Positions 1 to 5,794 of a stretch of 5,794 bases of DNA are shown here, piece by piece (the first letter of the stretch is position 1; each line of letters opens with the position of its first letter). This stretch comes from CAINVV01 sp037440345 (GTDB taxonomy: Bacteria; Bacteroidota; Bacteroidia; Bacteroidales; Prolixibacteraceae): the NCBI GenBank assembly GCA_037440345.1, contig JBBIUJ010000276.1:1-5794 (forward strand), written 5' to 3'. The notes under the pieces are model-generated. The model was given only the letters and a program-made list of their open reading frames with translations. It was not told the origin of the DNA and did not search any database. Made by a program: the position numbers and the translations under genes.

Positions 1-6
1 ATTAAT

Positions 7-648
7 TTATTTTTTTAGGGCAGCAACGATGGATTTGACAATAGGAACAGCCAACAATTCGTACCCTTTGTCTGTATAGTGTACATTGCCGGGTTTCGAA
101 TTTTCAGGATGAATAATTAGAGAAGCCGTATATAAATTGATCACTTCTATGCCATTCTTTTTCATAACCTCAAGTGCAGCAGCATTGTAAGTGGCAGGAT
201 CTTCAACTTTTCTACCGGCAGAATTTTCGGGAACCATCGTGGTATTTATAAAGATTAGAGTTGCAGTGGTTTGCCTTAGTTTGGAAATAATCTGGTTTAG
301 ATTTTCTTTGTATTTTTCAACAGGAACAGAGATTTTTCCTTTTACGTCATATTTATTCAGGGAATCCTTGCGCACCAGGTCGTGCAGACCAAAATTGAAA
401 AGTATCACATTCCACTCTCTGGTTCCAACCCAGGTTTCAATACTGTCCAGACCTCTTACTGTCGAACCACCGTTTCCGGGATTGTGAACAACATTAATTT
501 CCGGAGCCAAAGCTTTTTGAACGAAAGGGGTATAGCCAATAGAAATTGAATCACCGACAATAAGTACATTTTTGACGGCATCGTTGGTAGCCGCGATACA
601 TAACAAGGAAAACAATAGAATTGGGAGACGCGCAATTAAGTTTTTCAT
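7..648 (-). CDS. Secreted SGNH/GDSL-family hydrolase (putative carbohydrate esterase)
   Basis: A 213-residue protein, the usual size for a single-domain SGNH hydrolase. Residues 1-20 look like a signal peptide: K2 and R7, then a hydrophobic core, with a likely cut near ALA-type residues 19-20. Cys17 follows Leu-Leu, so a lipobox is unlikely. Block I is GDSIS at 32-36, with Ser34 as nucleophile. The glycine block is NPGNGGS at 56-62. Block III reads FGLHD at 86-90, with His in place of the usual Asn of GxND. Block V is NVHYTDKGY at 188-196, with His190 as catalytic base; the usual Asp three residues before it is Gly187. Family members remove acetyl or other acyl groups from sugars or lipids; de-esterification of a polysaccharide is inferred from the lyase and GH2 neighbours. 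The ATG at 648 is chosen because it gives a complete signal peptide. The gene follows the GH2 gene by 94 bases in the same direction, so it may be the last gene of the operon or have its own promoter. The fold call is firm; the substrate is unknown. Confidence 0.9.
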   Translation of the reverse strand: MKNLIARLPILLFSLLCIAATNDAVKNVLIVGDSISIGYTPFVQKALAPEINVVHNPGNGGSTVRGLDSIETWVGTREWNVILFNFGLHDLVRKDSLNKYDVKGKISVPVEKYKENLNQIISKLRQTTATLIFINTTMVPENSAGRKVEDPATYNAAALEVMKKNGIEVINLYTASLIIHPENSKPGNVHYTDKGYELLAVPIVKSIVAALKK

Positions 649-742
649 TGAATTTATTATATCAATTTTGAATCAATCATCAATTTTTTTATGCCACGAA
701 GGCACAAAAGCACTAAGGTTTCACAAAGGGAGATTTGGCAGA
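649..742. other. Intergenic gap between GH2 and SGNH genes
   Basis: This 94-base gap has two parts. The half next to the GH2 stop (about 695-729) holds the CACNAARG repeat listed separately. The half next to the SGNH start is very AT-rich and contains the hexamer ATCAAT three times on the plus strand (661-666, 672-677, 679-684), plus a short near-palindrome TTGAATCAA at 668-676. I see no GC-rich hairpin followed by a T-run on the minus strand, so no intrinsic terminator is supported, and no convincing TTTG / TAnnTTTG Bacteroidota promoter. A TATAAT-like string lies only about 10 bases upstream of the start codon, too close to serve as a promoter. Confidence 0.6.
695..729. repeat. Short intergenic CACNAARG repeat array
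   Basis: Four imperfect octamers fit the consensus CACNAARG: CACGAAGG (695-702), CACAAAAG (703-710), CACTAAGG (711-718) and CACAAAGG (722-729). The first three are directly adjacent with an exact 8-base period; the fourth is displaced by 3 bases. A T-run (684-690) borders the array on the left. Read on the minus strand the units appear as CYTTNGTG. From memory, strings of this type recur between genes in environmental Bacteroidota and some other phyla; that is recall, not a search. The array lies just after the GH2 stop and before the SGNH gene, so it may be a dispersed intergenic element inserted in the operon. It is not part of any supported gene. Confidence 0.65.
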
Positions 743-3241
743 TTATTTTATAAGATCACAAAATGCAGTTGGCAACCCTTTGCTTTTAACGCTTGCCATA
801 CTTTTCCCTCCGTTAAGTTTTACTCTAATAGTGGCCCTGCCGTTGTAAACTTCTACAGTTCTGGATCCGGATGAAGTACCCTGATTGTCAATCAGTTTTC
901 CATCACCAGTTAGTCCGAAAATGATGACATTGCGTGCATCCAAACAAAGTACATTTTTGGCATCGATCAACTTAGTTTCTATGGTAGCAATGTCCCCTGA
1001 CTGCTCAATCTTGCTCAGCACCATTTTTGCCGGAGGTCCCCATTTTTCGGTCTGGTAGGCCTGTTTGATCTCTTCTGTTACAGTCGTTTTCCCTTTTCTG
1101 GCAACTACTTTCAGCTGATTGTCACCATCCAGGTAAGGAACGTTCCATCTCAATCCGGCGGCCGGGAAATCCTGACTGTTTCTTTTTTTTACGCCATAAC
1201 TTTTGCCATTTACTAAAAGCTCTGCTTCATCGCAATTGGAATATACCTTAACCATTTTCAGCTCTCCGGCATCTCCCCACCTGACCGGCCAACTATGACC
1301 GTAAATATGAACCATGGGTTGGTTGGTCCACCACGACTGAAAGACATAAAAAGCCTCTTTTTTAGTAAAATCACGTTCTACAACACCTTTCTGGTTCATA
1401 TAAGGAACAGGATTGTCGGGTCTTACAGGGGTTGAGAAGTCTTTGAAGGGCCAGTAGGCTGATCCGGTCAGGTTGGGCATGGTCTCCTGTTCTTTCAGGT
1501 GCCAGTCGATAAGGTTGCAGATGTAGGATTCGCTCCAGTCGCCATCTTTCGAAACCCTGGCAGCACCTCCAAACAGGGATGCATCCCCAAGGCGTTCGTC
1601 TGTTCCTACTCCTGTTTTTACCTGTTGGAGAATTTTATCCGGAGCCTCCGAATGTCGCATGGCATGGCTATCGCCACCCCATTCAGCATGTAAAAAGTGG
1701 TTGACCCCTTTCATCTCCTTGTCTGTATTTTCTTTGTATTCGGTATAGATACCACGGTACCATCCGGCCCAGATCGAAGGCGAATAGACATCCGGAATAT
1801 CTTTGCAGAAATCGCATCTGCGGATGGCTGTCATCCTGGTAGGATCCAGCTTGTGCGCTTTGGCGTTCAGTTCACTCATAAAAGTGCGGATCTTATCCTT
1901 GTCAAACTCAGGGAAGTCGCCGGCCCAGTCATTTTCATTGCCCAATCCCCAAATAATTACAGCCGGATGGTTATAATGCTGGTCAATCATATCGGCAAGC
2001 ATGGTGCGGGCCTGGTTTTTGTATTTTTCACCACCCAAACCGCCCCTGCACCATGGAATCTCTTCCCAAACCATAATACCCAAACTATCACATAGATTAA
2101 GCACAATCCTGGATTGCTGATAGTGCCCGAGCCGAATAAAATTGACCCCCATCTCCTTCATCATCTTCATCTCCTGACGAATCATCAGTTCGGTCATCGC
2201 CGCACCAACTCCGGCATGGTCTTCTTGGCGGTGCGTTCCCCGAAGCAATAATCTGGAACCATTTAAGTTGAAAGGGCCATGGTCAACAAACTCGAAATTC
2301 CGGAACCCAAATTTTTCGGTGATTGTCTGTGTTCCTGATTCAGATGTTATTGTGACGGTACTTGAGTAGAGATTTGGATTTGTTGGAGACCAAAGCTGTG
2401 GCTTCTTCACAGTAGTTTTAAAAATCGATTTTGTATCCTGAAACGATTCAATATCCTCTTCTTTCAAACTGATCATTTTGCCAGCCGGATCGACAATCTC
2501 TATTTTCAGATGAGCCTTAGTTATTGAACTTTTGTTATAAAACCTGAGATTGAGATCGAGTTTGCCTTCCAAACCTTTGGCATCAACAGATGCATTAACA
2601 AACAGATGTTCAATCGATAGGGCAGGAGTATACACCAAATTAAGGTATCTGTAAATTCCTCCGTACACATTGAAATCAGACAGACTGGAAGGGATCATCT
2701 CCAAATCCCTGGAGTTGTCGCAACGGATGGAAATAGGAATTTTACCTTTGAATGGGTCAGAAATCGTTTTGTTCTGCAGGAAATCGTTCACTGCATCGGT
2801 TATGTCGACCGACCATTCGTTGTATCCGCCAACGTGAGATCCCACTTTCGTCAGGTAGATATAAACTTCTGTCTTCTGTCCGGCTCCTTCAAAATGAAGC
2901 ATTGTCCGTCCGTTTGGATATGGATTATTGACTTGGATCTGGTTGTTGTACCAACCCGGTCCCTGGTAATAGTTTACATCAGGATCAACAGCATCAGTCG
3001 CGTTAAAACAGTGGGGCAGGGAAACATTTTCCCAAAGCGGAACACTTTCCGGATTGCCCTCTTTTACAGGTCTTACCGCTTCCCAAATTCCTCCAAGATC
3101 ACTTCGGAGAAATCTCCAGTTGTCATTCAAACGAATTTTGGTTTCGGGTTGTGCAGCCAGAAAATTTGAAAAGCAAAGCGCTGTTACAACCAGCCAAATG
3201 GTACTTCTTCGTCTCATATTCATCATCTGTTTGATATTCAC
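743..3241 (-). CDS. Secreted glycoside hydrolase family 2 protein (beta-galactosidase/beta-glucuronidase-like)
   Basis: An 832-residue exo-glycosidase of the GH2 superfamily. Visible order: signal peptide (basic RRR at 10-12, hydrophobic 13-28, probable cut after Ala-Ala 29-30); N-terminal jelly-roll sugar-binding domain about 35-205, including LNDNWRF and VYGGIYR (192-198); immunoglobulin-like beta domain about 207-315; TIM barrel about 317-635. The likely acid/base is Glu436 in GLGNEND (432-438). The likely nucleophile is Glu520 in HAEWGGD (518-524). The barrel ends with a W-P-F-K-D-F segment (597-602) and an NQKGVVERD stretch. Two further beta domains follow, about 645-730 (DUF4982-like, with AELLVNGKS) and 735-825 (like the GH2 C5 domain). 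Both catalytic Glu are present, so activity is expected. GH2 covers beta-galactosidases, glucuronidases, mannosidases and others; the sequence alone does not settle the sugar. The longest start is GTG at 3241, overlapping the upstream stop; ATG codons at 3226, 3223 and 3217 are alternatives and all keep the signal peptide. Confidence 0.93.
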   Translation of the reverse strand: MNIKQMMNMRRRSTIWLVVTALCFSNFLAAQPETKIRLNDNWRFLRSDLGGIWEAVRPVKEGNPESVPLWENVSLPHCFNATDAVDPDVNYYQGPGWYNNQIQVNNPYPNGRTMLHFEGAGQKTEVYIYLTKVGSHVGGYNEWSVDITDAVNDFLQNKTISDPFKGKIPISIRCDNSRDLEMIPSSLSDFNVYGGIYRYLNLVYTPALSIEHLFVNASVDAKGLEGKLDLNLRFYNKSSITKAHLKIEIVDPAGKMISLKEEDIESFQDTKSIFKTTVKKPQLWSPTNPNLYSSTVTITSESGTQTITEKFGFRNFEFVDHGPFNLNGSRLLLRGTHRQEDHAGVGAAMTELMIRQEMKMMKEMGVNFIRLGHYQQSRIVLNLCDSLGIMVWEEIPWCRGGLGGEKYKNQARTMLADMIDQHYNHPAVIIWGLGNENDWAGDFPEFDKDKIRTFMSELNAKAHKLDPTRMTAIRRCDFCKDIPDVYSPSIWAGWYRGIYTEYKENTDKEMKGVNHFLHAEWGGDSHAMRHSEAPDKILQQVKTGVGTDERLGDASLFGGAARVSKDGDWSESYICNLIDWHLKEQETMPNLTGSAYWPFKDFSTPVRPDNPVPYMNQKGVVERDFTKKEAFYVFQSWWTNQPMVHIYGHSWPVRWGDAGELKMVKVYSNCDEAELLVNGKSYGVKKRNSQDFPAAGLRWNVPYLDGDNQLKVVARKGKTTVTEEIKQAYQTEKWGPPAKMVLSKIEQSGDIATIETKLIDAKNVLCLDARNVIIFGLTGDGKLIDNQGTSSGSRTVEVYNGRATIRVKLNGGKSMASVKSKGLPTAFCDLIK
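3238..3241 (-). other. GTGA stop/start overlap between lyase A and GH2
   Basis: On the coding strand the bases GTGA contain both the GTG start of the GH2 frame (3241-3239) and the TGA stop of the upstream lyase (3240-3238). Such 4-base overlaps usually mean co-transcription and coupled translation by a terminating ribosome. There is no Shine-Dalgarno-like GGAGG upstream, only an A-rich stretch (TCTAAAAA). An ATG codon 15 bases further in (3226) could be the true start; the genes would then be separated by a few bases but still be tightly linked. Confidence 0.6.
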
Positions 3242-4488
3242 TTTTTAGAATTGTTTTTTGCCGGAGTTCGCATCATCCAGATAACCGGATGTCTGATAGG
3301 AAGATTCCGGATCACTTCGGGATGTTTCGGGTTGGCCGGTAAGCTCAGGTAGGTCGAGATATATTGTTTGTTCTGATAAGCCAGACCCGCAAAAAGCAGG
3401 CTTGATTGGCGAACCGGCCACTCTTCCCAGATAAAAATGTCTTTGTCGAAAGGCCATTTTGATTTGTCGACGATAAACGGATAAATAAATTCCATTCCTT
3501 TTCTAAGTGTTTGCCCCTTTTCTGTTTTGAATTCAAATAGGTTGTCACCGGGTGTTGATAATAGTTGCGCTGCATTGCACATGGCGTCGATGTTAAAAAG
3601 CGAGTAGCCGAATGGTTTGGTGCGCTTGATCTCCTGAGGAAAACTTCCGTCGTCTGCCATTTGGTTAGGAAGCAAAATTGTTTTGAACCGCTTTATACAC
3701 AGTTGTTTGACCTCTTCATTTCCGGTTAGTACAGCCATCGAAGCTGCAGTAACCACCCAGCAGGTCCCATGGTTGTTTTTCGCGTTCATTTCATCTATTC
3801 CGTATTGATGGGTCATCATCCAGTTTAAAAAAATGCTGAACCACTCTTTAATTTTAATCGCTTGATCCTCTGGAATCACCTTGTTATCTATCAATATTTT
3901 TGCTGATTGTGCTACCTCCACCAAATGATAGGCATCAATCAGTCCGATACCCCTACCGGTGAAACGTCCCCATATGGCCTGGGCGTAAAGCATGTTTGGA
4001 TTCATCCTGGTAAGTGGGTCCACAAACCAGGCATTGAGATGTTCCAGCGTTTTTTTTGCATATTTAGGGTCGCCGGTGATCAACCAGGCCGAGGTAAGGG
4101 TGGCAGTGATTTCACCAAGACGAATCATGGCATGCCGGTGATCCGAGAAATTTTCAGGGTTTGTTTGACCGTCTTTTTGGATGTATGGACCATCTGGTTT
4201 GGCAGGATCCGGCCACCAGTAATCTCCCTCTGAATAGAAATCATTGGTTCCGCCTGTGCTCCGTTTACAAGAGGATGCGGTGACAGTTACCGGCTTTTCA
4301 GACAACAACCTTTCTGCCTGGTCGATAGTCTGTTTCCTGATGTATTGGATAATTTGTCGTTCGAGATCTCTTTTCAAGGAGATGGTTGTAGGATCGGTCT
4401 TACCAGGAAGGTTTGCTGCCCAAACTTCACTGCCAGGTTTGCTGACAACAAAAAATAGGACAAGTAAGATTCTGAATGATATTGGCAT
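3238..4488 (-). CDS. Secreted alginate-lyase-family polysaccharide lyase, paralog A
   Basis: A 416-residue protein with the alginate lyase (alpha/alpha)-barrel fold (Pfam Alginate_lyase type; related to CAZy PL5 and PL38). Such enzymes cut uronic-acid polymers, such as alginate or glucuronan, by beta-elimination. The signal peptide covers residues 1-24, with a probable cut in VWA-A. Family motifs: DFYSEGDYWWPD (83-94), MNPNMLYAQAI (162-172), TGRGIGLIDA (177-186), IDEMNAKNNHGTCW (231-244), LPNQMADDGSFP (273-284) and RTKPFGYSLFN (289-299). By analogy with PL5, Asn239-His240 are the neutraliser and base pair, and Arg289 and Tyr295 complete the site; all are present. A C-terminal HPVIWM motif closes the domain. 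The ATG at 4488 gives a full signal peptide. It lies 87 bases after paralog B and overlaps the GH2 gene by 4 bases. Against paralog B it has Trp173, Cys243 and Phe293 where B has Arg, Trp and Tyr, so subsite preference may differ. The fold is certain; the exact substrate is not. Confidence 0.9.
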   Translation of the reverse strand: MPISFRILLVLFFVVSKPGSEVWAANLPGKTDPTTISLKRDLERQIIQYIRKQTIDQAERLLSEKPVTVTASSCKRSTGGTNDFYSEGDYWWPDPAKPDGPYIQKDGQTNPENFSDHRHAMIRLGEITATLTSAWLITGDPKYAKKTLEHLNAWFVDPLTRMNPNMLYAQAIWGRFTGRGIGLIDAYHLVEVAQSAKILIDNKVIPEDQAIKIKEWFSIFLNWMMTHQYGIDEMNAKNNHGTCWVVTAASMAVLTGNEEVKQLCIKRFKTILLPNQMADDGSFPQEIKRTKPFGYSLFNIDAMCNAAQLLSTPGDNLFEFKTEKGQTLRKGMEFIYPFIVDKSKWPFDKDIFIWEEWPVRQSSLLFAGLAYQNKQYISTYLSLPANPKHPEVIRNLPIRHPVIWMMRTPAKNNSKK

Positions 4489-4575
4489 AAGTATTTTTGA
4501 TCTAAGATAAATTTGAGGGATAGAGATTACAATTATCGCTTTTCTAATTTTTTCTTTCTTTTAGCTTTGTTGACA
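4489..4575. other. A-rich gap between the two lyase genes
   Basis: This gap is 87 bases long and purine/A-rich on the coding strand, with a nearly pure A/G stretch around 4541-4566. A weak match to the Bacteroidota promoter pattern exists on the minus strand: ATTG (4533-4530), 20 bases, then TATCTTAG (4509-4502), one mismatch each from TTTG and TAnnTTTG. It would leave a leader of only a few bases before the ATG at 4488, so it is doubtful. No hairpin plus T-run terminator is visible, which fits read-through from paralog B to paralog A. Confidence 0.35.
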
Positions 4576-5794
4576 TTAGGACCTGATCCATCTAATCCAA
4601 ATAATGGGATTTTTGATCATCATGGAGAGACGGCTTTCATCACTGCTGTTTTTCTCACCCAACGATTTCCATAAATCGAACCATTCTGGATCATTCCCGA
4701 CCAGGGTAGCGAAAAGCATAAACTGACGTGCTTCCGGTTGCCCATCCCAATGGTCCACATCCTTGCCACCGGTCCATTTTGTTTTGTCCCTGAGATATGG
4801 TAGCATAAACTCCAATCCTTTGTTCAATCCTCGACCATCCTGAAGATTGAAATTCCAATCCGAGAAGGTTTTGTCGGAGAGAATCCAGAGCAAGGCAGCC
4901 GCTGCATCCAGGTTAAAAAGAGAGTAGGAGTAAGGTTTGGTTCTTGCCAACTCCTCCGGAAAACTTCCATTTGATGCCATTTGATTGGGCAATATGATTT
5001 TCTGATAGTGGTTCCGGCACAACTGCAGGACTTTTTCATCATCCACCAAACGGGCATAAGATGCAACCTGCGCATGCCACCATGTACCATGGTTATTTTT
5101 GGCGTTCATCTCGTCAATGCTATAGGGATGGGTGGTAAGCCATGTGAGGAATTGAGTAAACCATTCTTTGATTTGAGTAATCTCTTTTTGCGAAACAAAG
5201 GGCAATTTTTCCAGGATAAATACCGATTGTGCGACATCCATCAACTGACCGGCATCTATTATTCCTACTCCACGACCGGTACAGATGCCGCGAATGGCCT
5301 GCGCATAAAGCATGTTTGGATTCATCATGGTGGTGGTATCAATGAACCAGGCTCTCAGATGTTCCATTGCCGCCCGGGCATATTTTTCTTTCCCGGTTAA
5401 AATCCAGGCAGAGGTGTGCGTTCCAACAATCCACGAAAAATTGCGAAGGTCATTGTCGTGGTTCGTAAAACGACCGGGGAATCTCAAACCGTCATGTCGG
5501 ATAAAAGGCCCGTTTGGATTGGCGGAATCAGGCCACCAATATGGCCCTTCAGAGTAAAAATCGTGTCTTCCTCCTATACCTGGAGAGGTGCTGGCGGTAA
5601 CGGTTCGGGGTTTCTCATTTAATAATTTTTCGGCTCGTCGAATGATCCTCTCCTTTTCAATGGCCATCACCTGCTTTACAATTGAATCGGAATATCCCCG
5701 ATTTATTCCGGCTTCTTTTCCGTTTTTATCTTGCATAGCGAAGCTGGCCCATGGTAAAACAATCATTATCAGGAGTCCTGTCAATACCATAGAA
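4576..5794 (-). CDS. Secreted alginate-lyase-family polysaccharide lyase, paralog B (5' end at window edge)
   Basis: At least 404 residues of an alginate-lyase-family (alpha/alpha)-barrel enzyme, paralogous to the next gene downstream. By eye the two share about 40-50 percent identity, with motif blocks in the same order: DFYSEGPYWWPDSANPNGP (77-95), MNPNMLYAQAI (156-166), TGRGVGIIDA (171-180), IDEMNAKNNHGTWW (225-238), LPNQMASNGSFP (267-278) and RTKPYSYSLFN (283-293). The inferred catalytic set is Asn233, His234, Arg283 and Tyr289, by analogy with PL5-type lyases. It ends in NPIIWI, matching the paralog's C-terminal motif. The first in-window ATG (5790) gives a hydrophobic segment, VLTGLLIMIVLPWASFA, with no Lys or Arg before it, and the frame stays open to the edge. 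The true start is therefore probably a few codons upstream, beyond the window, where a basic signal-peptide n-region would be expected. Role inferred: a first or alternative cut of the same or a related uronic-acid polymer. Activity and linkage preference are unproven. Confidence 0.88.
   Translation of the reverse strand, partial: SMVLTGLLIMIVLPWASFAMQDKNGKEAGINRGYSDSIVKQVMAIEKERIIRRAEKLLNEKPRTVTASTSPGIGGRHDFYSEGPYWWPDSANPNGPFIRHDGLRFPGRFTNHDNDLRNFSWIVGTHTSAWILTGKEKYARAAMEHLRAWFIDTTTMMNPNMLYAQAIRGICTGRGVGIIDAGQLMDVAQSVFILEKLPFVSQKEITQIKEWFTQFLTWLTTHPYSIDEMNAKNNHGTWWHAQVASYARLVDDEKVLQLCRNHYQKIILPNQMASNGSFPEELARTKPYSYSLFNLDAAAALLWILSDKTFSDWNFNLQDGRGLNKGLEFMLPYLRDKTKWTGGKDVDHWDGQPEARQFMLFATLVGNDPEWFDLWKSLGEKNSSDESRLSMMIKNPIIWIRWIRS

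Noticed and set aside
651..662. TATAAT-like string just upstream of the SGNH start
   Set aside because: It sits too close to the start codon for a usable promoter and does not match the Bacteroidota consensus.
572..874. Plus-strand open frame spanning the GH2-SGNH gap
   Set aside because: It overlaps both flanking genes in antisense and is created by the repeat and AT-rich gap; there is no start context or domain.
1697..2095. 132-codon plus-strand open frame opposite the GH2 barrel
   Set aside because: It lies wholly opposite the conserved catalytic region of the GH2 gene and resembles no protein family I recognise.
3245..3575. Two overlapping minus-strand frames inside the 3' end of lyase paralog A
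   Set aside because: They are out of frame with a clear domain that runs intact to its own C-terminal motif, so there is no evidence of a frameshift or nested gene.
4502..4533. Weak TTTG / TAnnTTTG-like promoter upstream of lyase paralog A
   Set aside because: Each element has a mismatch and the implied leader is only a few bases, so chance in A-rich DNA is the better explanation; noted only in the gap entry.
4539..4566. Pyrimidine-rich tract considered as part of a terminator between the lyase genes
   Set aside because: No stable inverted repeat precedes it on either strand, and on the transcribed minus strand it reads as A/G rather than as a U-run.
4981..5400. 139-codon open frame on the plus strand opposite lyase paralog B
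   Set aside because: It runs antisense to a conserved family domain, has no recognisable motif or signal, and its length is explained by codon bias of the coding strand.

Overview
The window is a single minus-strand block of four genes for exported carbohydrate-active proteins. In transcription order (right to left) they are: an alginate-lyase-fold protein cut by the right edge (to 4576), a second and paralogous alginate-lyase-fold protein (4488-3238), a glycoside hydrolase family 2 (GH2) enzyme (3241-743), and a small SGNH/GDSL hydrolase (648-7). No RNA gene, transposase, CRISPR array or plus-strand gene is supported; the longer plus-strand open frames are antisense shadows.

The organism is probably a member of the Bacteroidota. 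The reasons are the moderate to low GC content with A-rich gene starts lacking a clear Shine-Dalgarno sequence, the dense cluster of secreted polysaccharide-degrading enzymes, the GH2 architecture with extra C-terminal beta domains that is common in that phylum, and an intergenic CACNAARG repeat of a kind I recall from environmental Bacteroidota. No SusC/SusD pair, sulfatase or regulator lies in the window, so any full polysaccharide utilization locus would have to extend beyond it.

Layout: 4576-5794 is lyase paralog B, open at the edge; 4489-4575 is an 87-base A-rich gap; 3238-4488 is lyase paralog A; its TGA stop overlaps a GTG start of the GH2 gene by 4 bases, so these two genes are probably translationally coupled; 649-742 is a 94-base gap with AT-rich sequence and four CACNAARG units; 7-648 is the SGNH hydrolase.

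Inferred joint role: the two lyases would cut a uronic-acid-containing polymer by beta-elimination, the GH2 exo-enzyme would trim a beta-linked sugar from the chain or its side branches, and the SGNH hydrolase would remove ester groups such as acetyl. All four have apparent export signals, so the work would be periplasmic or extracellular. The actual substrate cannot be read from the sequence. The most interesting points are the tandem divergent lyases with an intact putative active site, the SGNH protein lacking the usual catalytic Asp, and the intergenic repeat.
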